Origin: Janthinobacterium sp. ROICE36
GTDB taxonomy: Bacteria > Pseudomonadota > Gammaproteobacteria > Burkholderiales > Burkholderiaceae_D
Assembly: GCF_002869965.1 (NCBI RefSeq)
Contig: NZ_PEBS01000015.1
Coordinates: forward strand, 1 to 64,000
DNA length: 64,000 nt
Direction: 5' to 3'
Shown here: piece after piece, positions 37,579 through 46,319 of the stretch
Layout of the letters: each line of letters opens with the position of its first letter
Numbering within the stretch: position 1 is the first letter of the stretch
Position numbers and translations under genes: made by a program
The notes under the pieces: model-generated
Databases searched by the model: none
What the model saw: the letters and a program-made list of their open reading frames with translations, nothing else
Told to the model about the DNA's origin: nothing

Positions 37579-39371
37579 TGCGCAGGCTTGCCTTACTGGC
37601 GCTGGCGGCGCTGTGCCTGCACGGCGCGCAAGCGGCTGACGAGCTGCCAGAGGTCCGCATTGGCGTGCTGGCCTACAAGGGCAGCGACGCCGTGCAGCAG
37701 GACTGGTCATACGTGACGCGCCACCTGCAGGCCAGCATTCCCGGCATCCGCTTCGTGCTGGCCGACTACGACCAGGCGGGATTGACGCGCGCCGTGCAAT
37801 CGCAGGCAATCGCCTTCGCCATCACCAGCAGCGGTCATTACGTGGCGCTCGAACACAGCGACGGCGCCAGCCGCATCGCCACGCTCGAATCGCCATGGAC
37901 AGACTCGCCGCGCCAGGCCATCGGTTCGGCCATCGTCGTGCGCAATGCATCGCCGCTGCACGACCTGGCCGACCTGGCGGGCAAGAACGTGATGGCGGTA
38001 GCGCCCGATGCGTTTGGCGGTTACCAGATCGCCGCGCGCGAACTGCTGGAAGCGGGCATCGATCCCGCGCACGATTTTTCCAGCCTGCGCTACAGCGGCT
38101 TTCCGTCGCAGCAGATCGTCGACGCCGTGCGGTCCGGGCACATGGATGCCGGCATCGTGCGCACCTGCCTGCTGGAACAGATGGTGGCGCGCGGAGAATT
38201 GCCGGCCGACGCACTGCGCGTAATCACCACGCGCCCGATTCCCGGCTTTCGCTGCGCCAGCTCGTCGCGGCTGTATCCGGACTGGCCCTTCGTAGCCCTG
38301 CGCCAGACGCCGCCGGCGCTGGCGAAAAAAGTGGCGCTGTCCTTGCTGGCCATGCCGCGCACCAGTGAGGGCTACAGCTGGACGGTGCCCAGCGATTACC
38401 AGATCGTCGATGAGCTGTTCCGCGAACTGCGTATCGGCCCCTACGCCTACCTGAACAAGCTGACGTTCGAGACGGCCCTGCGCCGCTACTGGGGCTGGAT
38501 GCTGCTCGCGCTGGCCTTGCTGGTGGCCTGGGCCGTGCATACAGTGCGCGTGGAATACCTGGTCAGCCGACGCACGGAACAATTGCGCGCGGCCCAGCAC
38601 CAGCAGCGCGCGCTGGAAGAACAGGCGCGCCAGCGCCAGGCCACGCTCGATCACACGGCGCGCCTGGCCATCCTGGGCGAGATGGCCAGCGCCATTGCGC
38701 ACGAATTGAACCAGCCGCTGGCCGCCATCGGCAATTTCGCACGCGGCATGGCGCGCCGCATCGCGGCGGGCCGGCTGGATGCGGCGCCCCTGCTCGACGG
38801 CGCGCAGGAAATCGCCACGCAAAGCGAGCGCGCCGGCGCCATCATCCGCCATATTCGCGCGATGGCGCAAAAGCGTCCCGCGCACAGCACCGCCTTCGCC
38901 CTGGCCGACGCCGTGGCGCAAGCCGTGGCCCTGTTCCGCGCGGCCCATCCACAAGCCAATATCAGCTGGCGTCACGACGCCGCCAGTCCTGACGCGCGCG
39001 TGCTGGCCGACCCGCAGCAAGTGCAACAGGTGCTGCTCAATTTGCTCAAGAATGCGCTCGATGCGCAGGCGGAGAACGATCATCCCGGGCACCCCATCGG
39101 CGTGCTGCTGCACCGGGAAAACGGCGCCTGCACGGTGGCCGTGCGCGACGCCGGCTGCGGCCTGCAAGCGGCGCAGATGGCGCGCCTGTTCGAACCCTTT
39201 TTTACCACCAAGGCCGAAGGTCTGGGCCTGGGCATGTCGCTCAGCAAAAGCATCATCGAATCGTTCGGCGGCAGCCTGTCGGCGCATGCCAACGCCGATG
39301 CGCCAGGCTTGACGGTCTGGTTCCGCCTGCCCGAAGATAGCGGTATGGATGCAAACAAGGAAACACCATGA
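37578..39371 (+). CDS. ttrS: Tetrathionate-type sensor histidine kinase (TtrS-like)
   Basis: A 597-residue membrane kinase. A signal peptide is followed by a PhnD-like periplasmic binding domain (about 25-290), one transmembrane helix (about 305-325) and a coiled coil. The kinase core has the H-box GEMASAIAHELNQPL, N-box NLLKNALDA and G-box GLGLGMSLSKSIIES. This architecture is that of TtrS, which senses tetrathionate; the adjacent reductase genes support the call, though the ligand is inferred. The start is GTG overlapping the mutY stop, and the stop overlaps the ttrR start (ATGA). Confidence 0.88.
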   Translation: MRRLALLALAALCLHGAQAADELPEVRIGVLAYKGSDAVQQDWSYVTRHLQASIPGIRFVLADYDQAGLTRAVQSQAIAFAITSSGHYVALEHSDGASRIATLESPWTDSPRQAIGSAIVVRNASPLHDLADLAGKNVMAVAPDAFGGYQIAARELLEAGIDPAHDFSSLRYSGFPSQQIVDAVRSGHMDAGIVRTCLLEQMVARGELPADALRVITTRPIPGFRCASSSRLYPDWPFVALRQTPPALAKKVALSLLAMPRTSEGYSWTVPSDYQIVDELFRELRIGPYAYLNKLTFETALRRYWGWMLLALALLVAWAVHTVRVEYLVSRRTEQLRAAQHQQRALEEQARQRQATLDHTARLAILGEMASAIAHELNQPLAAIGNFARGMARRIAAGRLDAAPLLDGAQEIATQSERAGAIIRHIRAMAQKRPAHSTAFALADAVAQAVALFRAAHPQANISWRHDAASPDARVLADPQQVQQVLLNLLKNALDAQAENDHPGHPIGVLLHRENGACTVAVRDAGCGLQAAQMARLFEPFFTTKAEGLGLGMSLSKSIIESFGGSLSAHANADAPGLTVWFRLPEDSGMDANKETP

Positions 39372-39982
39372 ATGAAAGCGATGCGATTATCTTTGTCGTC
39401 GACGATGATGCCGCCATGCGCCGCTCGCTGGCCTATCTGTTCGATTCGGCCGGCTGGCAAGTACAAACCTTCGAATCGGCGCGCGACTTCCTGCAGCGCT
39501 ATGATGGCCATGCGCCGGGCTGTTTGCTGCTCGACGTGCGCATGCCCATGATGAGCGGACTGGAACTGCAACAGGAGCTGTCGCGCCACGCCATAGCATT
39601 GCCCGTAATTTTCCTCAGTGGCCACGGCGACCTGGCCATGGCCGTGCAGACGATGAAGGCCGGCGCCTGCGACTTCCTGGAAAAACCGTGCAAGGACCAG
39701 GTGCTGCTGGACGCTGTCAGCCGGGCCGTAGCCCGCAGCGTGGACGAGAGCCGCAACGCCGCCAGCACGAATACGGCGCAATCGGCGCTGGCCAGGCTCA
39801 CCGCGCGCGAGCGCGAAGTGGCGTTGCTGATGGCCGAAGGCAAAGCCTCGAAAGTCATCGCCCGCGAGCTGGGCATCAGCGACAAGACGGTGCAGGTGCA
39901 CCGCCATAACACGATGGAAAAACTGGGCCTGCACTCAGCAGCCGAGGTGGCCCGGCTGCTGATGGCCAGCGGCGAGATTTAA
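39368..39982 (+). CDS. ttrR: Response regulator, FixJ/LuxR type (TtrR-like)
   Basis: A 204-residue regulator. The receiver domain has acidic pocket VDDD, phospho-acceptor aspartate in LLLDVRMPMMSG, and lysine in LEKPCKD; a C-terminal LuxR-type helix-turn-helix follows (LTAREREVALLMAEG, ISDKTVQVHRHN). It should be phosphorylated by TtrS and activate the reductase operon ttrBCA. Its stop codon shares bases with the convergent ttrA stop. Confidence 0.9.
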   Translation: MNESDAIIFVVDDDAAMRRSLAYLFDSAGWQVQTFESARDFLQRYDGHAPGCLLLDVRMPMMSGLELQQELSRHAIALPVIFLSGHGDLAMAVQTMKAGACDFLEKPCKDQVLLDAVSRAVARSVDESRNAASTNTAQSALARLTAREREVALLMAEGKASKVIARELGISDKTVQVHRHNTMEKLGLHSAAEVARLLMASGEI

Positions 39983-42900
39983 GCCCGCACGATGCGCGCC
40001 GGCAGTCCCTGCCGCACTGACGTGCCGGACACGGGGTCGACAAACACGTTCTTGTCGCCGCGGCTCGGGTCAGTCAATCCCAGGTCGTTCAGGTTGATGC
40101 CCGCGCCGATGGCCGGCTCGTCGGGCTGACGCGACTTGCCGATGCGGTGGGCCCGCGCGCCATGCTCCTTGTGGCCAAAGCCGTGCTCAATGGCGATCAC
40201 GCCGCGCTGCACGCCATGGCGCAGCATCACCGTGGCCCTGGCCCTGCCGCCCGGCGTTTCCAGATAAATCTCATCGCCATTTTCCAGCTTCAGACGCGCT
40301 GCATCATCAGGATGCACGGCGACGGGATTGTCGGGATGGATGCCGCGCAAGCGCCGTGCGCCGATGCTGTAGGAGTTCTGCAGCGCCGATTTAAAACTGA
40401 TCAACTCGAATGGCCACTCGCTGGCCGGGTAGGCCTTGCGCACGGGCGTGCCGTCGGCAAACGCCGCCACCCGCCAGGCGGGCGTACCGGGGAAGCGTTT
40501 TCCGCTCAAGCTGTTCTTGCTCACGCCCAGGCCCTCGTTGTACAGCATCATCGGTTTCAGGTAGCGGTGCGTGGACCAATCCTGCGGATACGGCGTCCCA
40601 TCGGCCACCGGGGCAGGAGCTGCCGGCGCCTTGGCATTCGCGGGCGGCGGCAGACGCAGGCCGAACATCTCGCCATAGCTCTGATAACGTCCTCCCCGCG
40701 CCAGCATGAAGGCCACCTTGCGCCATTCTTCCGGCTTCAAGGTGCGCTCCAATTCGGGGCGGATGCGCGCCACGCCGGAAAGTTCGATGTCGTCGTCGCT
40801 CGCGTCAGGCACGGCCGTCTTGCCCTGCCAGGCGATGTTGGCGCCGCCGCGCAGATACCAGTCTTCCGCGCGCAGCAAGGGGAAGCGCTGGCCATCCATG
40901 TCCTGCAAAGCCTCCGGGCCGAAGCCCGGCAAGGCCATCGTTTTGGCCAGCGCGATGAAGAACGATTCCATGCAGATGGTCTGGCCGTCCGGCGTTTTCT
41001 GCACGCGCGGCTCGACCACGGGCCAGCGCGCCGTGCTCATTTTGACGGGCATGCCACCCCAGGCGCCGGCCCAGCCCCAGCTTTCATACAGCAAGGTATC
41101 GGGCAGCAGGTAGTCGGCAAACGCCGAGCTTTCATTGATGAAGGGGTCGATGGCGACGATCAGGGGAATCTTCTTCGGATCGGCCAGCTCTTTGCCGATC
41201 TGCGCGCGCAAGCCCGTGATACCGTAGACGGGATTGCAGCTCCACAGTATCAGCGCCTTCAAGGTGTACGGGTAGCCGTTCATGGCGCTGGTGAGCCATT
41301 CGGTCGCCAGCGCAGGCGCATTCGGATACCACGGCGCCCTGGCCGGATACGCCTTGCCCGCTTCCTTCTTCAGCTTGAATTCCGTGGTCTTTTCATAGGG
41401 CACATTGCGCCCGATCGGCATGCCCGTCGCCTTGATCTCGCCGTCGAAACTCTCCAGGTTATAGCGCGGCCCAGGCCCCGCATCCTTGAAGCTGCCGCCA
41501 TTGACCAGGGTGCCGCCCTTGCGGTTCAAATTGCCGATCAGGGTATTGAGCATGACCAGTGCATAGGCGTTATAAAAACCGGCGCCCGACATCATGCCGC
41601 CATGCGCATTGACGGCCGCGCGCTTGCCGTGGCTGGCGAGTTCCTGCGCCAGGCCTTCGATGATGTCGCGAGGGATGCCGCAAGCGCTTGAATATTCATC
41701 CATGCTGTGGCGCTGCGCTTCCTCATTGAGCATCGTCATGGCCGTCTTCAGGTGCAGCGGCGTGCCGGCCACGTCCAGCGGACCATCGAAGAACAAGCGA
41801 CCCTCGCCCTTGGCGGCATTGTGCGGCACGATGGCTTGCGTGGCAGCGTCGATCACGCAAAATGCGTCGCCATCCTTGTAGCGCTCTTCTTCCGCCAATG
41901 CCACCGCGCCGATGTCGGACGCGCGCAGGTAGCGGCCGTCGCGCGGATGGCCTTTCTCATTGATGATCAAATGCGTGGCATTGCACCAGGCGGCCTCGCC
42001 TGCCGCTTCCGCCACCTTCAAGTTCGGCTGCGCGAGGAAGTGGCGATCATAGCGTTCGTGCTCGATGATCCAGCGTATCATCGCCATGGCCAGCGCGCCA
42101 TCCGTGCCCGGCTTGATCGGCACCCAGCGGCTGCGGTCGCCCGCCGCCAGGCTGTCCGCATTCGTCAGCACCGGGTCGACGACGACGTAGCTGAAATCGC
42201 GCTTGCCCGAGCGGGCTTTCGCAATCAGCGTGCCCTGGCGCTTGAACGGATTGCCCGCGTTGCCCGGCGCCGTGCCCACAAAAATGCAAAATTCCGTATT
42301 CTCCAGGTCCACTTTCGCATGCGGCATTTTCTTCATGTCGCCGAACATGGCGCCCGAGCCGCTGCGGTAGGCGCCGCCGCAATACGAACCGTGATTGACC
42401 AGGTTCAAACTGCCGTACGACTGCTTGAAAAAGCGCGTGCCAAACGCCAGGCGGCCATCGTCGGTGCTGCACATCAAGCCCACCTGATTGACTTGCGGGC
42501 CCAGTTCCGGCTGCGCCGGATCGATGGGCTTTTCCAGCTCGCGCAAGGCACGCAAGCCCTGCACATGGCCTTCGCCAAACAGGTCGCCACCTTCCGTCAC
42601 TTCCTTCACCAGCTGGTCGAAGGCGATCGGTTCCCACTGGCCTCCGCCGCGCGGTCCCACGCGCTTCATGGGCGCCAGCACGCGGAACGGCGACTCCATC
42701 TGCTCCAGCACGCCATTGCCGCGGCCGCAAGCGGTGGAGCGCCCTTTCAAGCCCTTTTCCTGGAAGCGCGAGAGCGACACAAAACTGTCGCGTATCGAGG
42801 TCTGGTATGGCAGTGCCGGGTCGGCCGACATGGGGCTGTAGGGATTGCCCGCCACGCGCAGCACCTTGCCGCTTTTTTTATCCAGGCGCACGCGCACGCC

Positions 42901-43203
42901 GCAAAACGTGGTGCAGCCCATGCACATGGTGTAGCTGACCTGCTGCTCGGGATTGACCGTCAATTTTCCCGTGGCGGTATCGACGGAAAACTCGGGCGGC
43001 AGAGAATTGCCGTGCAGTTTCTGCACAGGCTTGTCCTTGCCCAGCGCATGGTCGACCATGCGGCCTGCCGTGGTGGAAAAGCTGGCGGCAAACGCGGCCA
43101 GGCCGCCGCCGATGGCGCCGTAGCGCAGCAGCTTGCGGCGCTTTTCGTTTTCGTCTTCAGGGACGTCGTTGCGGTCGTCGTTATTTGTGCGTTCGTTCAT
43201 CAT
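39979..43203 (-). CDS. ttrA: Tetrathionate reductase catalytic subunit A
   Basis: A 1074-residue molybdopterin oxidoreductase. A twin-arginine export signal (RRKLLRYGAIGGG) is at 22-34. A 4Fe-4S cluster is bound by C94, C97, C101 and C159, and the likely molybdenum ligand is C275 in HGSYCGGA. TtrA reduces tetrathionate to thiosulfate in the periplasm during anaerobic respiration. The related families ArrA (arsenate) and SrrA (selenate) share this arrangement, so substrate is inferred from ttrSR and ttrBC. It is the last gene of ttrB-ttrC-ttrA. Confidence 0.88.
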   Translation of the reverse strand: MMNERTNNDDRNDVPEDENEKRRKLLRYGAIGGGLAAFAASFSTTAGRMVDHALGKDKPVQKLHGNSLPPEFSVDTATGKLTVNPEQQVSYTMCMGCTTFCGVRVRLDKKSGKVLRVAGNPYSPMSADPALPYQTSIRDSFVSLSRFQEKGLKGRSTACGRGNGVLEQMESPFRVLAPMKRVGPRGGGQWEPIAFDQLVKEVTEGGDLFGEGHVQGLRALRELEKPIDPAQPELGPQVNQVGLMCSTDDGRLAFGTRFFKQSYGSLNLVNHGSYCGGAYRSGSGAMFGDMKKMPHAKVDLENTEFCIFVGTAPGNAGNPFKRQGTLIAKARSGKRDFSYVVVDPVLTNADSLAAGDRSRWVPIKPGTDGALAMAMIRWIIEHERYDRHFLAQPNLKVAEAAGEAAWCNATHLIINEKGHPRDGRYLRASDIGAVALAEEERYKDGDAFCVIDAATQAIVPHNAAKGEGRLFFDGPLDVAGTPLHLKTAMTMLNEEAQRHSMDEYSSACGIPRDIIEGLAQELASHGKRAAVNAHGGMMSGAGFYNAYALVMLNTLIGNLNRKGGTLVNGGSFKDAGPGPRYNLESFDGEIKATGMPIGRNVPYEKTTEFKLKKEAGKAYPARAPWYPNAPALATEWLTSAMNGYPYTLKALILWSCNPVYGITGLRAQIGKELADPKKIPLIVAIDPFINESSAFADYLLPDTLLYESWGWAGAWGGMPVKMSTARWPVVEPRVQKTPDGQTICMESFFIALAKTMALPGFGPEALQDMDGQRFPLLRAEDWYLRGGANIAWQGKTAVPDASDDDIELSGVARIRPELERTLKPEEWRKVAFMLARGGRYQSYGEMFGLRLPPPANAKAPAAPAPVADGTPYPQDWSTHRYLKPMMLYNEGLGVSKNSLSGKRFPGTPAWRVAAFADGTPVRKAYPASEWPFELISFKSALQNSYSIGARRLRGIHPDNPVAVHPDDAARLKLENGDEIYLETPGGRARATVMLRHGVQRGVIAIEHGFGHKEHGARAHRIGKSRQPDEPAIGAGINLNDLGLTDPSRGDKNVFVDPVSGTSVRQGLPARIVRA

Positions 43204-43210
43204 TAACTCC

Positions 43211-44323
43211 TCAGTGCGTGGCCATGGCAGGACGGCTGCGTGTAGCGATCGCGCGTCCCGCCCATGGCAAAAATTCCAGCATCAGCAACAGCAGCGCGAT
43301 CCACAGGCCGGCCGTGCCGATGATCCCCAGCAAGCCGTCGTTCCCCATCGGCAGGTGGTAGTCGTACAGGCCCGCGCCCGTTTTCGGGATCGTCTGGCCG
43401 CCGATGAAAATCGTCCAGCGCATCATCCAGGCGCTATGCAGCGCGATCAGGCCATTCACCAGGCCACTACTGGCCGGGCGCCAGATGGCCAGGGCCATCG
43501 GCACGATGGACGACAGCACGGCCCAGACAGCTGTGAACTGCCATTGCGGCATGCCGGCCACCTGGGTAAAGGCCATGCTATGGCTGGCGCTCACGCCAGA
43601 GAGACTGACGAACAGCCAGCCGCCGCCCAGGGCCAGCACCAGCGCCAGCGACAGGGCCAGTGCGCGGTTCAGCGACACTTCCAGGGCCTTGTCGCGGCCT
43701 GGCAGGAAGCGGTTGAACAGCAGCGCCAGGCCAATGGCCCCGACAAAGGCCGTGGCGGCAAATTGCGCCGGCAGGAACGGCGTATACCACAGGGGACGGG
43801 CACGCACCACCATCACTTCCATGCCCGTGTACAGGCCCACAACAAAGGCGGCGAGCAAGGTGAAGGCGGCGGCAAAGCGGATGGCCCGCAGGGAGGCGGC
43901 GCCACCGCGCCCGGCCAGGCGGTACAGAAAGGCCAAACGGTCCTGGCCCTGGCCCCGTGTGGCGAAGTCCGGGCGCAGCGCCAGCCATGCGTACAGCATC
44001 AGACAGCCCAGGTAGAGGGGAATGAAGAACGAGCCCCACGACATCCACGACTGCGGCTGGAAGTAAATATAGAAGTGATAGAAGCGGCCCGGCCCGTGCA
44101 GGTCGGCCAGCAGCGCCACGGGCGCCGTCATGCCGCACACGAGAGATGCCAGCAGCGCGATGCGCCCCAGACGCTCATACGCCTTGCGGCCGAAGACGAA
44201 GTACGGCAAGGTCAGCATGAAGCTGCCATAACTGAGGCCGATGAGGAAAAAATACTGCACCGCCCACGGCAACCATGCTGCTTCGCGCGTGACGTTGATA
44301 ATTTCGGTGATGTGGCTGTCCAT
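43211..44323 (-). CDS. ttrC: Tetrathionate reductase membrane subunit C (NrfD family)
   Basis: A 370-residue polytopic protein with about nine hydrophobic helices and NrfD-type sequence (LPWAVQYFFLIGLSYGSFML, LVNGLIALHSAWMMRWTIF). It oxidises quinol and passes electrons to TtrB. It is 7 bases from ttrA and 3 bases from ttrB, a tight operon. Confidence 0.9.
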   Translation of the reverse strand: MDSHITEIINVTREAAWLPWAVQYFFLIGLSYGSFMLTLPYFVFGRKAYERLGRIALLASLVCGMTAPVALLADLHGPGRFYHFYIYFQPQSWMSWGSFFIPLYLGCLMLYAWLALRPDFATRGQGQDRLAFLYRLAGRGGAASLRAIRFAAAFTLLAAFVVGLYTGMEVMVVRARPLWYTPFLPAQFAATAFVGAIGLALLFNRFLPGRDKALEVSLNRALALSLALVLALGGGWLFVSLSGVSASHSMAFTQVAGMPQWQFTAVWAVLSSIVPMALAIWRPASSGLVNGLIALHSAWMMRWTIFIGGQTIPKTGAGLYDYHLPMGNDGLLGIIGTAGLWIALLLLMLEFLPWAGRAIATRSRPAMATH

Positions 44324-44326
44324 GGT

Positions 44327-45037
44327 TTATTTCCCGTGTTTGCTCGGTTGCCAAAGTGTCGCTTCGCCCTCGACGTGACCGGCGAAGCGCGTGTCCAGTC
44401 CCAGGTAAAACACGTGGGGCTGGGTACCCTGTTCGGGTTTCAGCACTTTCACCTTGTTCTCGGCGAGCAGCTGGTGCACCATGCTTTCCGGGTCGTTCAG
44501 GTCGCCGAAGATGCGCGCGCCGCCGACGCAGGTTTCCACGCAGGCCGGCAGCAGGCCTTCGTCGACGCGGTGCGCGCAGAACGTGCATTTGTCGGCCTTG
44601 CCCGTTTCGTGGTTGATGAAACGTGCGTCGTACGGGCAGGCTTGCACGCAGTAGGCGCAGCCCACGCAGCGGTCGCCGTCGACGACGACAACGCCATCCT
44701 TGCGCTGGAAGGTGGCGCCCACGGGACAGACGGGAATGCAGGGGGGATTGGCGCAGTGGTTGCACAGGCGCGGCAGCATGTAGGTGCCGCAGCGGTTCTC
44801 TTCCTTCACTTCATAGGTCGAGACGACGGTGCGGAAGCTGTTTTCCGGCACGGCGTTTTCCATGATGCAGGAGACCGTGCATGCCTGGCAGCCGATGCAT
44901 TTCTGCACATCGACCACCATCGCCCAGCGCTGCCCGCCATCGCCCTTCGTTGCAGCCTTGCTGGGCAGCGGCGCGATGGCCGCCCCGATGGTGACGGCTG
45001 GCAAGGCGCGCAAGAAACTACGGCGCGATTCAATCAT
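44327..45037 (-). CDS. ttrB: Tetrathionate reductase iron-sulfur subunit B
   Basis: A 236-residue ferredoxin-type subunit with a twin-arginine signal (SRRSFLRALP) and four 4Fe-4S cysteine clusters. The first ligands are C47, C50, C53 and C57; later groups are CNHCANPPCIPVC, CVGCAYCVQAC and CTFCAHRVDEG. It wires TtrC to TtrA. The start at 45037 was chosen for the signal peptide and the AAGGAG upstream; an in-frame start 9 codons earlier lacks both. Confidence 0.92.
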   Translation of the reverse strand: MIESRRSFLRALPAVTIGAAIAPLPSKAATKGDGGQRWAMVVDVQKCIGCQACTVSCIMENAVPENSFRTVVSTYEVKEENRCGTYMLPRLCNHCANPPCIPVCPVGATFQRKDGVVVVDGDRCVGCAYCVQACPYDARFINHETGKADKCTFCAHRVDEGLLPACVETCVGGARIFGDLNDPESMVHQLLAENKVKVLKPEQGTQPHVFYLGLDTRFAGHVEGEATLWQPSKHGK

Positions 45038-45102
45038 GACACTCTCCTTGACTATGGGCGGCAAGCCCTTGTTGACTTGCTGCCATGATAGAAAAGAAGG
45101 TG

Positions 45103-45125
45103 CTACGGGGCTATTGGGGTGATAG
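45103..45125. promoter_or_regulatory. Repeated G-rich motif upstream of ttrB
   Basis: CTACGGGG is followed by CTATTGGGG, and CTATTGGGGTGATAG has inverted CTAT/ATAG ends. A TATCAT box lies closer to ttrB on the minus strand. This is the only patterned sequence in the 145-base dgt-ttrB spacer, so it is a candidate TtrR site; that is speculative. Confidence 0.25.
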
Positions 45126-45182
45126 TGCGGGAGCCTAGATGATCATGCCAATTGACAGAGGGAATGAATGGGGGTAATGCGC

Positions 45183-46319
45183 TTACAATTCGTCGAGCGA
45201 ATACAGACGGCGGTGCTCGCGGATCGCGTAGCGGTCCGTCATGCCGGCGATGTAGTCGGCGATCTTGCGCGCCTGCAGCGTGACGTCGCCATCCTTGAGC
45301 TGATAGTCGGGCGGCAGCAAAGCCGGTTCGGCCATGAAGCTGTCGTACAGTTCGCGCACGATGCGGCTCGCTTTCACGCGCATGCGGTTGACCTGGTAGT
45401 GGCGGTACAGATTGGCCCGCAAGAAGCGCTTCAGCTCTGTCGCATCCGTTCGCATGGCGTCCGAAAAACGGATCAAGGGGGCACTGGCACGCACTTCGCT
45501 GACGTCGCGCGGCGCGGCGTCAGCTATCAAGCCTGTCGACGTGACGATCAAATCGTCGGCCAGCGCCGTGATCAGGCGACGCAGGGTTTCGTAGATGGCG
45601 CGCCGGCCCGACAGGCCTGGAAACGCCTGCTGCACCTCGCGCCACAAACGGCCGAAGAATTCCACCTCTTCCAGCTGGGCGATGGTGATCAGACCGGAAC
45701 GCAGGCCGTCGTCGATATCGTGGCTGTTGTAGGCGATTTCATCGGCCAGGTTGGTCAGCTGCGCTTCCAGCGTCGGTTGCGTGCGGTCGATGAAACGCTG
45801 GGCCACGGGACCCAGTTCGCGCGCATGCGCCAGCGAGCAGTGTTTCAAAATACCTTCGCGCGTCTCGAACATCAGGTTCAAGCCGTCGAAGGCGCCGTAG
45901 TGCTCTTCCAGGGTATCGACCACGCGCAGGCTTTGCAGGTTGTGCTCGAAGCCGCCGTGCGCCTGCATGCATTCATTGAGCACGTCCTGGCCCACGTGGC
46001 CGAATGGCGTGTGGCCCAGATCATGCGCCAGCGCGATCGCTTCGACCAGGTCTTCGTTCAGGCGCAGGTTGCGCGCGATGGAGCGTCCCACCTGCGCCAC
46101 TTCCAGGCTGTGGGTGAGGCGCGTGCGGAACAGGTCTCCCTCGTGGTTGAGGAAAACCTGGGTCTTGTATTCAAGACGGCGGAAGGCCGAGGAATGGATG
46201 ATGCGGTCGCGGTCGCGCTGGAACTGGCTGCGCGAGGCGTGTGCCGCTTCGGCAAAGCGACGTCCCTGCCCCTGTGCAGAATGGGCCGCATACGGGGCGA
46301 GGAAGTCTTCGGGGGTCAT
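45183..46319 (-). CDS. dgt: dGTPase-like deoxynucleoside triphosphohydrolase
   Basis: A 378-residue HD-domain protein of the Dgt type 2 group. The metal-binding residues lie in [11 protein letters not shown] and [13 protein letters not shown]. It hydrolyses dNTPs to deoxynucleosides and triphosphate. It starts at the end of the aroKB gene (4-base overlap), an arrangement common in betaproteobacteria. Confidence 0.94.
   Translation of the reverse strand: MTPEDFLAPYAAHSAQGQGRRFAEAAHASRSQFQRDRDRIIHSSAFRRLEYKTQVFLNHEGDLFRTRLTHSLEVAQVGRSIARNLRLNEDLVEAIALAHDLGHTPFGHVGQDVLNECMQAHGGFEHNLQSLRVVDTLEEHYGAFDGLNLMFETREGILKHCSLAHARELGPVAQRFIDRTQPTLEAQLTNLADEIAYNSHDIDDGLRSGLITIAQLEEVEFFGRLWREVQQAFPGLSGRRAIYETLRRLITALADDLIVTSTGLIADAAPRDVSEVRASAPLIRFSDAMRTDATELKRFLRANLYRHYQVNRMRVKASRIVRELYDSFMAEPALLPPDYQLKDGDVTLQARKIADYIAGMTDRYAIREHRRLYSLDEL

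Noticed and set aside
41707..43206. A 499-codon plus-strand open frame opposite ttrA
   Set aside because: Same reason: antisense to a clear molybdoenzyme gene with all cofactor motifs.
43133..45088. A 651-codon plus-strand open frame opposite ttrB and ttrC
   Set aside because: Shadow of the ttr genes; composition is that of a reverse-strand reading and no domain is visible.
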